Positions 10,537-23,096 of a stretch of 64,000 bases of DNA are shown here, piece after piece. The translations under genes were made by a program, and so were the position numbers. Positions within the stretch are counted from its first letter, which is position 1. Every line of letters begins with the position of its first letter. Origin of the DNA: Phallusia mammillata (Eukaryota > Chordata > Ascidiacea > Phlebobranchia > Ascidiidae); contig QLIY01000643.1 in the NCBI GenBank assembly GCA_003260075.1, forward strand, positions 31,757 through 95,756. Reading direction: 5' to 3'. Below the pieces are notes generated by a model. That model had not been told where the DNA came from, did not search any database, and saw only the letters and a program-made list of their open reading frames with translations.

Positions 10537-13034
10537 ATGATGAGGGGATTATTCTATGTTTTTCTGGGGTCATTTCTTTACTCAGGTTAGTCCCTTAACA
10601 AAGTTTTAATATCCATTGTGTTTGTAAATGTTGTTTAGTAAACAATGACCAACCATTTTTTGCACTGGCCAGCTTATAGCACATAATAAAGTTGTTGAAA
10701 AATACGTATAAGCCCACAAAACAACTGTGGTTTTAATTTTTCTTAATAAAACATAATTAAATGTTCAGTTCAGGAATTCACACCATTTTACTCCACCTTG
10801 CATATTAATTAAAAAAATGTTTTAAATGTAGCTTTTTGTAATGTATGACCGAAGTGCATAATAGTCACCTAACTTTTCAAAACAAAAAACTGGTTACCCA
10901 GATTAAAAACGCTATGGTTTGGCATCTGCGCAACAATTATGATGCCATGACATAACTAACTGCCTATAATAGTTTTGAGAGGCTTTGTAGCTTGCACAAA
11001 ACATGAAATGACGTTTAGCATTCGAACAGTTGGACACATCTGGTGTATAAAAATGTACAACTTTTTAGAATAGATTTTATTAAAGTTGAGCCCAAAACTT
11101 TTATACTACTTTTTTGTTGATGATTTTACCTATATCAGGTGACAAAATACTTTTGTAGTTTTGCAATGTGTACTTTTGCCTGTTGTACTTAGTTGTTTAC
11201 AAACATAAATATATGTTTTTAGCTCATGCACTCACCTGCAACGATGAAGAACTAAAAGTAACAGTGAAGGTTACTGATCCATCTCTGGTAAAATATTTCC
11301 CTTTTTTTACTCGAGAAGTTAAATAAATTAATCACAACAGTAAAATATAGTTAAGTGTGCCATGCACCATGTTTAAAGTTGATTTTCACTTGTCGTTGAA
11401 AATGATTTATGGAACAGTTTTTTTACCAGCATTGTAAAACAATTTTGCTCCTTTTCTAGTTTGATGAATATGAACAATACTTGTTTAAAGGCACTCTTGC
11501 CTATGCCATCAGAAAGTTTTGTAGCCTACCAGAAAAACCTACAGATTGTAATGCAGGATCAGTCGACATGACAGAGTGAGTAAATGTTTTGATGTGATTA
11601 AGTTGATTAGCTTGTGACAGTGGTTTTACTTGTATCTACAAACAAACTCCATTGTCATCGAGTTAACAAAACAAAATAAACTACGATCGAAATTGCATGC
11701 AATGCAGAGAATTTTATCTTTTTTATTAACTATTAAGCAAGTTTATCTATGTTTAGGTTGCTTACTTACAAAGCATTATGTATCTATTTATTTTCAAACC
11801 ATTAAACATTTTTCTACCTTTGCAGCACCGTAAATGTTCACATTCTGCAGACAAGTAACCGCTTTGCAATGTGTATTGCTGTGAATGACTCTACACTAAC
11901 TTTAATGGAGGATTCCTTCAGGTTTGACAGCTAACCAGTTAATTGTTCTAGTGTTTTAATAATTCTGCTTTATCATGAAGCAAAAAAAATAGATTCTATA
12001 TAAGACTACTGAGTTTATCACTCCCTGCTCAAGTGTTGAACATTACTTAAAATTTACTTGCGGCAAATAATTAATCAATGTTAAAGATGTTTTGAATGTT
12101 AAATGCCCATGTTTTATAAATTAATTAAAAAAGTTTAAACTTGAAAAACAATGTGAATATTACAAAAAATGGGAGATTTAACTCAAGTTTTTTGTAACAT
12201 GTCAATTAACATCCATATAAACGACCTAATACATAACAGGTACTCCAGAGACAGGTTTGATGGGGGGCTTGAACTTAATGAAGACACTTTAGTTGTCAAT
12301 GGAGTTGATCCAACTCTTAAACCTGATTCAGAACCAGCTTTTCCAATTTGGCTTATTCCTTTCATTGTTATTACTTGTTTGGTAGTACTGGCTGCAGTTG
12401 CTATCCTTGGCTATACAGTTTACCAAACGTAAGTGAATAGTTGATTTTAGTGAGATAGTGGTATAGAGAAAAGCATTCCTTTTCCATGGCTTAGTAATGT
12501 GCACAAATAAGTTAAATAATGCAAATGTATTTTTAATTGATTATACTTATGGATAACAAGTGGAAAAGCAAATACAAATCCCAACAACCAATAAACAAAA
12601 AAATAATATCAAACAAACTTGTGCTTTAAGTTTAATCCAATGTACAATTCCTTGTGGTTTATCTGACACACAACACTTACGGGCTAAATTTTTAGCTTAC
12701 TGTTACAGTGAATCCAACTTCCAGCTAAGATTTTTAGTTAGTCGCTTGGGATTTTACTATGACATTTACTGAATTCACAAATTTCATAAACAAACCTGAA
12801 TGGTTACAGGCTTTTAGTGTTTTTTAATTCATTAACAGTACAATATTTCACATGTTACTGTCACTAGTTTTGCTGCAAAATTCAACTGCAGTAATTTATT
12901 TTTTTCCTTTTTACAGCAAACACACACCAAAGCATATTGATGAAGCTAGTCTAGCTGACAGTGATGAATTTGGAGTGGACAGCAATGTTTATGTCGATGA
13001 CAATGACATGGGTGCAGCACGTACTGCTTTGTAA
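10537..13034 (+). CDS. Collectrin-like type I membrane protein
   Basis: A homologue of collectrin (CLTRN/TMEM27), which in vertebrates partners amino-acid transporters and shares its fold with the C-terminal part of ACE2. Six exons: 10537-10585, 11223-11287, 11460-11575, 11826-11921, 12240-12428, 12917-13034. These are exactly 195 codons (194 aa; human collectrin is 222). The ATG at 10537 is chosen because it directly precedes a signal peptide (RGLFYVFLGSFLYSAHA). The ectodomain carries LKVTVKV, the family hallmark EYEQYLFKGTLAYAIRKF, an NDS glycosylation site, and EPAFPIWLIPF leading into one membrane span (to about residue 155). The roughly 40-residue acidic tail follows. No peptidase domain is attached. 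Human counterparts are NEEYLFKAMVAFSMRK and PSVPIWIIIF, so the alignment is clear though divergent. An AATAAA near 13574 could be its polyadenylation signal. The transport role is inferred from the vertebrate family. Confidence 0.82.
10586..11222 (+). other. Collectrin-like intron 1
   Basis: A 637-nt intron between the signal-peptide exon and the ectodomain, with a GTTAGT donor and a TTTTTAG acceptor. It is AT-rich with no recognised element. Confidence 0.6.
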
Positions 13035-14075
13035 ATATTTTTACAGCCAGTGTTGAAGTGTCTTATGAAAGAAACAGCTGTTACTGTAAACCTCACATGT
13101 ATGTTTTAATTGTAAAGCAACAAAATTTAATTCCTCGCCCTAGTTTTGGTGTGCTTATTGGTTTGTTTGGGACAAGGTCAATTTTCCAACAACTTTTTTT
13201 AGGTTTATGTGAATCTTCTTATAAAGCTATTCCTGTTACTTCTACTTGCACATTGTTTAAAACTGAAACAATTTGCCATGGAGGTAAATCACCTATTTTA
13301 AGAAAATGGTAAAAAACAGTACTTTTATTCTGTCATGCAATGATTTCTATTGTAAGTATGTTCTGTTTATTCAACATTTTAAAGGGTAGAGTTTCATTTT
13401 TACATGTTTTTTAACAATCCTCGTTTTGTTTTGTAAAAACATGTTTTGAATGCATGTAAGTTTGTTGTAGTAAAGTGTAAAGAGTTTATTATGGATCAAA
13501 TCTTTTATTTTATGTGAAAATTAAAAGATTGTTATTGCATAATTTAGAAAAAACTTTTGCTTTTTTTAAACTGAATAAACAATTAATAAGTAAATTTGTG
13601 ATATTGTGACCAAAATGTATCTAAAGACAAAATATGGAGAAAAAACATGGCAGTAAAGCTAGAAAAGCTAAAATAATACAATGCCACATAATGTTAAATT
13701 TTGGGCCTGTAGAAGAAACAAGTTAACTTTCTTTTGTCATTTTCCTAGTTAGTTTTGACCTGGACATTGTTTTGGTCTGTTTAGGTAACTAGAAAACCTT
13801 TTGTAAAGCAAGACTGGCAGTTTAAATCCTGACAAATCAAAACCAAAAAATGATATATCAAAAAATCCAATCTTAGAGCCCTTTTTGCTTCGTACATGTT
13901 CATCATGTGACATTTATTGCACTAAAAATCAGTAAACATATTCTAAAACAAAATTAACACTGCATTTTTGACAGTTGAAAAAACTATCATATTCAATACA
14001 ACATATTTAGTGCATATTAGTAGAATGTCAAATTAAGTGCATTGATTAATCGTCATCCGTTTTGGAAGTGCACAT
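13035..14075. other. Convergent intergenic region, collectrin-like / SCPEP1
   Basis: Holds both 3' UTRs. AATAAA on the plus strand near 13574 fits the end of the collectrin-like transcript. At about 13817-13830 GTTTAAATCC resembles a Pol III B box and may be a SINE scrap. Nothing else was recognised. Confidence 0.45.
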
Positions 14076-17000
14076 TTATGCTGTGATGATGTCATTAAGC
14101 ATATGTAGAGTAAATTCTCCAGCATCCATTGGGACCATGTGACCTGCTTTCAAAACCCACCAAAACTCGAAGTTGTCAATTTTCTTTGAAAACCCACCAG
14201 TGTCTTTTCCTAGATAGACAGAAAACTCTTGTCAAGCTAGTCACTAAAAGTATTTAAATATATTGTTAGGTGGCGCAAAGAGCATTCACAAGTATTTAAA
14301 GTGCAATTTGAGCAAAAATACAGAGGGTTAAGGCTTTTAGGGTTTGTGTGAGGTAAAACTTTGTTGTCTTAACCATAACCCAGTATCAGTGTTAATTTAA
14401 ACAACTGTACTCTTTACGCCATTTAACAAACTTTTCGGTTTCTTGTGTTAGTGTAATGGTTTCTTGTGTTAGTAGCTCTACCAAACTTGCCTTGGCAAAT
14501 CTGGAAGAGTAAAATCAGGGTGTGACATAAACCTATAGTTTAAAACAAATCACTTCCCCAACTTTAAACAAAACAACCCAACACAGCAAACGCATAATTG
14601 ACACAGTATTTCAAATCAGGGGCTTGTTTTCAAACAAGAAAAAAATTCACAAAAAAATGAAATGGTAGTTTTAAAACAACCATTACTCAATTTTCCTGTA
14701 ACCTTTTGTTATTGACTACAATGCTTACACTACATCTTGATAGCAGTTCTCTGAAACATCGTTTGTTTAATACAACTAAAAGTCTTATATTTAGCCATAT
14801 GTTATTGGAAAACCTACTTTTAAATATCTACAAAAACCTTGCACCAGGCAAAACCACACTTTTTTTTCTAATATTTACCCTTATAAGCATATTCTGGTGT
14901 CCAGTCCATGCTCATGAAGTTACTCAATTGCTGCCAGTTCATTTTCTTCAACCATAATTCTTGTCCTGTTTATATTAATAAAACGCTTCAATTTAAACAC
15001 TATGTATATCAAAACATTTGTTTATGAGCCTTTTTGCCCTACCTGGAGTGTCCACAATCAAGTCAAGGTGTCCATTGTAAACAACAACCTTCATTCCAGT
15101 TTCAATCAGCTTATCAACTGCATAAAAATACCAATAAATTAGGTTGTAAAAACAGTTGGCAATTTACCGATCACTTACTGGTATATGTTAAACTGGTATC
15201 GGTTTTTGAAGTTGGTGCTGATGAGATTAAACATCACCATTTTTTGTGCTATCAAGCAAGCTTAGTCAGGCACTATCTGGCCTTAAAAAGTTACCAATAA
15301 TAGGGGTTGCAATTTTGTTATAACTCATCAGTTATTATAACCCTGATTTTATATAAAGCATTGAGTGCCTAGTTAAAAGTGATAGTAGTCAGTAACACCT
15401 GAAATGCGTTCTTATGTCAAGCCCAGATAATGTATTGTTACTAATTTTAGCCTGTGAAAAAGCCTCCTTGGGCTGCAGAACTGTGTTTACTGGTCCAGGC
15501 CTTATGAAAACAATTTTTTCACACACCAACCTGTATCGATCACTGGTTTCATGAAGTCACCAGCCTGGGCATTGAACACAGCATTGGACTGTCCTCCCCA
15601 TGTTACAGACTCTGGTATTCCCAGGTATGTCTTCACTTCACCATTCATCAAAGTATCAAGTGGGTCAGCCGCATAGTTGTTAACATTCTGGGAGTAGCCC
15701 TGAACTAAAAAATGATACAAATGGTACATTTTAAAAAATAGAAGGGGACTGGTATACTTTAATTAGAAAATTTTGGGTAGTTGTGGATAGGGACGTTTCT
15801 GTAAAAAGCTCAATGCACATCAATGTTTTAAAATTGTTTGTTTATTAATGCTCCTTGTATTACTTTTATGATCATCAACCTTAGCTGTTTTTTGACGTAA
15901 TTTGCTTAGATGCACAAAAAAATCTAAGGGCTTGGGGACCCCTCAGTGCTTAGTAAAATGGTACCAGTTGGTTTGTGCTTACCACAAATTAGGGATTTGA
16001 AAGTTTTAAAAATAGTTAATTTATGTGGGGTTCCATAATCCTAACCAATTAATAGGAGCTACCTGTTTCAGAAAAGAGGTTTGTAACCAGTGCCTAAAGT
16101 TGTTTATTATTTACACATAGGTTACTGTTACTTACTAAGTTCTTCTGGGACAAGGCCTGTAAGGTTTCTTGTATTTCGTCGAGATGCGAGATTGGGGTGA
16201 TGAGGAGACAAGATGTTGTAGAAGTCAACGTTATCGGCATGGTTAATAATCTAGAAAAAACACAAACATTTAGAACCAGGTCAAGTTTTAAAGCTCTGGG
16301 AAATGTAATTTTATTCCAAAGACAACCTGTATAGGACGTCGAAACGTCGAAACGTCGAAATAAAATTACATTTGCCAGAATAGCTCTACAAACTTGATAT
16401 TATGCCTGGCAGCAATAGCTTATCTATTTAGAACTAGGTATTTTACACTAACACAGTTTAACACTAGTGTTCCTTGTGCGATATGAAATCAAAGTTGACA
16501 GTAAACTTTTAAAATTCTTTTTTTCGAAATGTGAATTACCCACAGACAAAAAACATAAGCTATTGTTGTGAAATTGTAGAGCGATAACCCAACAAAAATT
16601 GTGATGTGTGATAACCATATAAATAAAAATATGGTTTTCATCATAACATGCTACTAATTTTTACTTACAACACTTTCTGTCAGACTCCATAGATTTGTGG
16701 CTCGAGACCAATCTCCATTGTTTACTGCATTTTGTGTTGCTTGGGCAGCTTGATTGACAGCGGCAAGGCCTGGGTCATCAAGAAGACCCTGAAAGTACAA
16801 AATTTTATTACTGATTTGTAAAAAAAAAAATTTTTAACAATACTTTGAAACAAGGTGTTGTCAAATAGGAACATATTCTATTTAAAAAAGATTAGTTTTT
16901 GAGAAAAAAGAGTTATATAGATGTCAGTTGTATATTTGACAGCAATGCATACAAATTTTTTCAAACATTTCCTGGTGAAAAAGTCACATGAATGGTTAAG

Positions 17001-19849
17001 GGGGGGGGGGCTCAGAGGTGTACGTCACTTTTATCAGAAATCACTCGACTAATAGCCTGTCGACTTCGACCTGCAGACCCTTATCTCAATTGCACAAACA
17101 TGAACACCCTCGAAAACAAAGAACAGGGGGGGGGGACTACATAAAAAAGATTTGTTTTTGAGAAAAAAAGAGTTATATAGATGTCAGTTGTATATTTGAC
17201 AGCAATGCGAGCAAATTTTTTCAAACATTTCCTGGTGAAAAAGTCACATGAATGGTTAATTATTTTCTGGCAGTCCATACCCCAAGCATCACATGTCTGC
17301 TTCATACTAGGAAGCATGACTCTGCATTGTCTGACTATTGCACCAAACACCAAAGCAAGAAACTCCACAACGCTGTACTTTAGTCAGTACAGCCGTTTTA
17401 AAAAAATTACTTTTGGGGGGCCTGTGGGTGAACCGCAGGGCCAATCGGGGTCAAACTTCAGGAAGATCAAATTTGGATTATTAACTAACATCTCTGTAAA
17501 TTTGAATAAATTTAAAGCACTCTTTCTTGACCAAACGCGTCTCACAAACCAGCGTTAGACAGAAAAAAGAAAAAAAAATATGGACAAAAACAATATGTGT
17601 CCCTTTCAGGGAAGGGGACCCATAATAAATTAAAACAAAGCATTTTCATTATGTCATGTTAAACAAAAAATTACAGAGCACCTAGATATAAAGCTAACTC
17701 AGAGGTGTACGTCATTTTTATCAGAAATCACTCGACTAATAGCCTGTCGACTTCGACCTGATAGCCCTTATCTCAATTGCACAAACATGAACACCCTCGA
17801 AAACAAAGAACATGCAGTACAGGGTGTTTGCTAATGCATGAGTGACGTTGGATTTTAGATGTCCTTCCGCAATTGTGAAGTGTTTTTTGTTTTATCTTGC
17901 ATCATTGCTTATCACTTTGTAAATAAGGGCATGTTGGTTATTTTGCAGGCCACTTGAGAACTAGTTTCAAAGTTCATGTTGGTTGCATGCCATTCGGAAG
18001 CAAGGCAGTTGCAAAATCTGCCAAAGTGTCAAATGAAGGTCAAGAAAGAGTTATTTTGTTGGGGAATAAATAAAAAAATTCCCCAAATTATACATTCACA
18101 TGTAAGTAATTCAAAATACTGGTAAAAATTGACAAACTACATTAAAGTCCACAATAATCGAGTTGAAATAACTCAAAAACATACTGTTTCATAAAGGTAT
18201 TCTCCCCATGTATTAACAGAATCCATTGGTGAAATCCAAGCATCTCCAAGTCCAACTCCCTGTAGATTGACATCCATTGTACCTGCTTCAATTTCCTACA
18301 AAAACAAAAACCATAACGAATTGGTTTATTAAAATACTGCTACAAATTTTCAAGATACTTTCTTTCTAGCAAATCAAATTAACTCTTACATAAAGAAAAC
18401 TTACACCTTTGCAAAATTTCTTGTCACCATCATGATCCAAATTGTGCACCATATTTTAGCTATTTTGGTTTGTGTTTTGGTTCTAGTTTTTTGCAATGGT
18501 ATTTGGATTTGTTTTCTCTCAAATCTATCTAGCTTTAGTAACTTACCTGGCTAATAGCCAATGCACTTGCAGCTGCCATCTTTCCACCATATGATTCACA
18601 CATAATATAAAGTGGGTTGGTCTGTCAAAAATACAAAAAAATGTTACAATATTTTACAACCCAAACTTGTGGAAATATACACTGAAGCTACTGAATGTGT
18701 TTTTGTCAAAAAAATAGCCTTAAGTTTATTGGTTTATGGTGTAATGGTTCAATTTGATAGTTACCTTTAATTCAGGATGCTTTCCATAGAATCCCTTGAG
18801 CAAAGCAACCATGTCTGCTGCAATTTCATCAATGTTTGTTGTGTAGGCATTTGAATTGGTCACATAACTGAATTATAGTAATATTGTCAACAAACAGATG
18901 TAATTATTAAAGACAACATTTTTTATGAAACAACATGTATTGTTAAGGCAGAATGCTCAAACTTAGTTAAATTTAAAAAAGAATGTTCAAAGTGGCAAGG
19001 AAGTTAAAAAACATGCACTGTGAACTTTAAATTATTAAATTTTTGCAATAAAATATGAGACAAAACAATTCTTGAATTCTAATGCCAAATTTGCCCTAAA
19101 CATATAAAAACCAAGTACTAAAATGGTTTAAAACATTTTTTAATGATATTGTGGACAAAAGGTACCTGTATCCAGATCCCACAGGATTGTCAATAAACAA
19201 AACATGACCCATTCCAGTCCATGAAGTTTCTCTTCGGTTTAAATCAAGATCCAAGGGTCCAAGTTCCTCAAAGTTTCCATACCCAGTTCCTGATGCTCCT
19301 GGACCTCCCTTTATAAGCAAAAAGTGAGATTTGTTAATTTTGATTTTGGGCACAGGGAAAAGTCACTTAAAAAAAGTTGTGAATTTCTCGTGATTTATAT
19401 ATGGGGTCCTTAATGATTTAGGAATTTTACATTCAATTTAAACTTTTTAGAAATTATTTTTTACACGTAGTAAAATTAACAAAAACAAAATCTACCTAAA
19501 TAAGGGAAATATAAATGTATTATATATACCTGAAGCCAAATAAGGACAGGAATTGGATCAAGTGGTGATAAGAATGATGGTTGGTAGGTAGGGTCTTGGA
19601 AGAACAACCACCAAAACATATGAGCATCCTCTCTCACTGTCACATAGCCCCAGTCACTTTTTACAGAATCCAAACTCCTCTGGTTCATGTTAAGAACACC
19701 TCCATTACAGGTGGCTGCAAAACAACATAGTGATTTTTTTACCGGTAGTGTCACTCAATCTATTTAAACACCAAAAACATATTGGTTTGCTCCAATATTG
19801 CCACAAACCTACCGACAATTGCAATGATCAGCAAAACCAAAAACTTCAT
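14076..19849 (-). CDS. SCPEP1: Retinoid-inducible serine carboxypeptidase (family S10)
   Basis: A secreted or lysosomal serine carboxypeptidase. Twelve exons: 19849-19813, 19714-19530, 19308-19166, 18867-18765, 18621-18547, 18295-18185, 16788-16669, 16250-16136, 15704-15531, 15117-15043, 14965-14879, 14209-14076. Every phase agrees and the total is exactly 453 codons (452 aa, the same length as human SCPEP1). The start MKFLVLLIIAIVG is a signal peptide. Landmarks are WGYVTVREDAHMFWWLF, WLQGGPGASGTGYGNFEELG, the nucleophile Ser near 166 in CESYGGK, LGDAWISPMDSV, the acid Asp near 373 in NGHLDLIVDT, and the general-base His near 432 in AGHMVP. The triad is therefore intact. Family membership is unambiguous; the physiological substrate is not known from sequence. 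The introns carry repeats at 14269-14484, 16276-16403 and 16871-17815. Confidence 0.95.
14269..14484. repeat. SINE-like interspersed repeat in SCPEP1 intron 11
   Basis: Shares blocks with 45386-45667: GGCGCAAAGAGCATT, GGCTTTTAGGGT, TTTAAACAACTGT and TTAGTAGCTCTACC, in the same order and orientation. On the minus strand GGTAGAGCTACTAAC resembles a Pol III A box, so a tRNA-related SINE is possible. Confidence 0.6.
16276..16403. repeat. Fold-back repeat with CGTCGAAA tandem core
   Basis: The left arm (AGCTCTGGGAAATGTAATTTTA) pairs with a right arm reading TAAAATTACATTTGCC on the same strand. Between them ACGTCGAA is repeated three times (about 16336-16360). This resembles the GAAACGTCG tails of other dispersed repeats (28261, 55080, 58420). 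Confidence 0.65.
16789..18184 (-). other. SCPEP1 intron 6
   Basis: A long intron between the exon ending near GEYLYET and the exon starting GLLDDPG. Its length is inflated by the duplicated blocks at 16871-17815. A short plus-strand reading frame at 17181-17558 is not conserved with anything I know. Confidence 0.6.
16871..17815. repeat. Broken duplicate with G11 and G10 runs in SCPEP1 intron 6
   Basis: Block A (about 16883-16999), G11 (17000-17010), block B (17011-17125), G10 (17126-17135), then A' (from about 17145) running continuously to B' near 17700-17815. The first A and B are joined by the G run where about 430 bp stand between A' and B'. Copies differ by a few substitutions. Confidence 0.85.
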
Positions 19850-20907
19850 GATGAATGTCTATGTTCCTGCTTTTCTCTATTATTTTCGTTCAACCTAAAT
19901 TGCAAGAAATGTGTTACTTAGAAAATAATAAAACAGAGAGAAAAAGTCCACATCAGTGTTCGACCAACAGATGTGTGCATGTTTCGCACCAGCCTGATTG
20001 TTTTAAATGGACACTTGGTAAACAAAAGAAAAAAAAGCCTGGCACAGTTAGGACAAGATAGTGAGATAGGTAAAGTTTGGTTAAGTATTTTGCATTTTTA
20101 CATCCAGATTTGTACCTTGTTTAAAACCGATGTTTGAAGCATGTTTTACATGGAGCATTTGGTAAATAATAATGACACATTTCAACCATTGTTTGTGGAG
20201 AACAGGGCGTACGAATGTGGAATGTAAATATGTGAAGTCAGAGAAGATGTTCTAATCCTTGGTGTTTTACATGGCAAGAATATTAAGCAACAATGCTTTA
20301 CTCAGTAGACCCTAATCAACCAAATCAAAGTCACTAGTTAAAAAAGTCATAAATTCAGTCCGACTATTTTGCTTTTACCAAAAATAATATTAAACAAACA
20401 GTCACAATCCAAAATAACATCTTGATCTATTAAGAAAAACATTCAAAAACCATCAATTAAATACCAACCTTCTGGGATTCACTTCTGTTATGAGATTATG
20501 ACAAAGACTTTAAATTATTGATTTTACAACATTCGTCATAAAAATTTGTGGTCCATATTTACCTGTACAGTAGTCGTGTCCAAGTTGCAAGTCGCAATCC
20601 GACGAACGTACACTTTTTGCTTTTTGAACATTTATAAATAAAACCAACATACTCATCCTTCACTTGATATTCGTTTCCACGAAAATTATCCAGAGATCAA
20701 ACGAGAGAAAAAAGAAAAACGCAGTCACGCATCAATAAGCTTCATCGCAGGCAGTACCCGATTCGTCCTAAAGTCCTCGATTCCAAGCGCTTATGATACG
20801 CAAAAATCCCCGTTTCTTCTCGGGAGGTGTTTGAATTTTGAGTTGAGTTGAGTTTATTTCGCCGGTAAGACAAATCGTAGCAGCACAATTGCGCTAAAAT
20901 ATTCACC

Positions 20908-21012
20908 AAGCCGGAAATAGCTGCGCAACGTTGGGACGTTATAAAGCTCGACAAAGGTAAGGGCACAATTGGTGGAAAGATGACAAACGCGTTGCAGCTA
21001 CACCGTTTTGGA
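20908..21012. repeat. Dispersed repeat shared with P450 intron 13
   Basis: Blocks GCGCAACGTT, AGGGCACAATTG and GCAGCTACACC occur in the same order and spacing as at 2331-2440 and 2618-2730. The copies are clearly related though diverged. The family is unknown. Confidence 0.65.
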
Positions 21013-21175
21013 ACTTGTGTTTTTATAACACAGGCAGCCCGATTGCCGGGCGGTTTTATCTGCAATGTTCATGCACACCCGGTTCTTTTTGGTAATTTGG
21101 GTGCTAGTAGCCTTTCGCAAAATTAATTGCTCAACAGATTTCTTAAAATAAAATAAGTCTGTATGTTCTGTAACA

Positions 21176-21768
21176 CAGTGTTTTTCAACCTTTTTTGAGC
21201 CACGGAACAGTTTATACATTAAAATATGTTTGCGGAACACCAAACGAAATTTTGATGCAATGAAACAACTATAGGCTCAGGGAGACACTATAACGCTAAA
21301 TCGCACATCACGTAATCACTAAAACGGATGAAAACGCTCATGTAGCAATCATGCTGAACGTCAGAAAATTGGTTGAATCTCGTGTCGACTGAAACAGCGT
21401 TTAAATGTTATTTTATTTTTAAAGATCACCCAAAGCTAAATTGCACGAACGGTCAGCAATTTACCCGCGATTCAGCTATTTCATTATTAGACAACGAGTC
21501 TTAATATTACACAACAATAAATGAAGCCAATCACTACAGAACATTCCAATCGGGGATGGCGGATAATTATTTTCATAAAAGAAAACCTATTTCCGCCTAT
21601 TGTGTTAAACCAGTGATTTTCGACCGGTGTTTGACATAAAACACTATTCAAACCATAGAAGTCTAAAACATTAGAATCCTATATTCAAACCAGCAAATTT
21701 CTCGCGGAACACCTGACGATCTTTCACGGAACACTAGTGTTCCGCGGAACACCGGTTGAAAATCACTG
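21176..21768. mobile_element. hAT-like element, 593 bp
   Basis: Ends CAGTGTTTTTCAACC / GGTTGAAAATCACTG, flanked by CTGTAACA (21168-21175) and CTTTAACA (21769-21776), seven of eight identical. A second copy of the end (CAGTGATTTTCGACC) at about 21611 suggests a shorter relative nested inside. The text GCGGAACAC / GGAACACTAG recurs near both ends. Confidence 0.8.
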
Positions 21769-23096
21769 CTTTAACATACCGTCCACGTCCACATTGTGTC
21801 TTAAAATTCGGTGTATATTTTGGCCGCTGCACAATTAACGATGTGGTAGGCTAATGATTGTCATGTAAGCAGGGAGACGTTTACAACTTTAGCCTACATT
21901 CTACATCCACTTTAGTTTACAAAGCATAAATGACACTTGTGGTTTTAAGTGTTTTCGGTGTAGACTGGTAATAAAATAGGTTTGAATGTTCATCCTCCAA
22001 AACAACACCTTTCTTTGAAACTGACAGTGTTTTTATCTTGGAAGGACCCCAAACTAACTACATTGTTTATGTTTGCTTGGGTCATGAAACAAACTCATAG
22101 GAATCTGTCGAGTAATTTAATTTATTCAGACATTGAGATGAAGAGGGGCGAAAAAGATACACTGCATTAGGACACAAGGCGATAATACAATTTGTAATTC
22201 TTGGATATGCTGCATAAACATACAGAAGACAATAATGTGGTGGTATGTTGTGGAATGGAATAATGTTGGGTTTTATATCTCAACATGTTACGTCTTTTTG
22301 TCCAATCGGTGCCAAAAAGTAATCGCCGCAATAAGGACATGTGCCAAGTTTTTGTTTCAAGTTTTGAAACTTAAAAGTCAAATAAACGCTAGGTTTGACT
22401 TTTTCAAGTATAAACGAACACGTTTTTTATCATAAACATGCAGTTTTTAAGTAAACATTCTGGTATAGCCAGACAAGAACGCAAATTTAAAAATGTAAGA
22501 ATATAAACCGTTGTTTATGAAAATCGTATCTCACTAGGCCTATATTCGGGATTACGAGCGACAACTGGTGACAAGAAAGAAGCCGATTGGTAAATCAAAA
22601 ATATTTTATGCAATAAAGTAATAAAGAATAGTGACTAAACTATATTAGGAAATTCATGAGAAGGGTACGGGGGTTTATGAGAAATGAAACAGGATTCGGT
22701 ATGACAACATTGCAGAAAGTACATTAGTTATGGCAGTGTTTGGAGGGTGGAAAATATTTTAGTGATCGTAAATTCCGTTTGCCAGGTCATTGAAAAAAAC
22801 GCCAAAGAAACTGAGAAAAATGTGGTCTTCCATTTAAATGCGATATTAGTGTAACAAACGAATTCACAAAAGTGGTCTTTAGAAGCAATATTAAAAGTAT
22901 TTCGCCAAGCAAGACTTTGTACTCTTGCACAAAAACGTTATGCCAAAGTACGGCGATTTTTTTTCACTTTTTTCATCATGGAGGCCACTCACAAAAAATT
23001 CGTGGGCAAGTCGCCAAGCAGCACGAAAAAACGTCATCAGCAAGCATATGACGTCTTCGTGCAACAGTTAATACGTCACTAAAATAAAACACGACA

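Larger units (their letters stand above)
19850..23096. other. Intergenic, SCPEP1 promoter side / septin 3' side
   Basis: Should hold the SCPEP1 promoter and the septin 3' UTR. It contains a dispersed repeat (20908-21012), a GAGTTGAGTTGAG microrepeat near 20838, and a hAT-like element (21176-21768). No coding region was recognised in the remaining 21769-23096. Confidence 0.5.

Noticed and set aside
12169..12240. Upstream ATG at 12169 as start of the transmembrane exon
   Set aside because: A clean acceptor (CATAACAG) precedes 12240 and the joined phase matches the previous exon; the upstream codons are intron.
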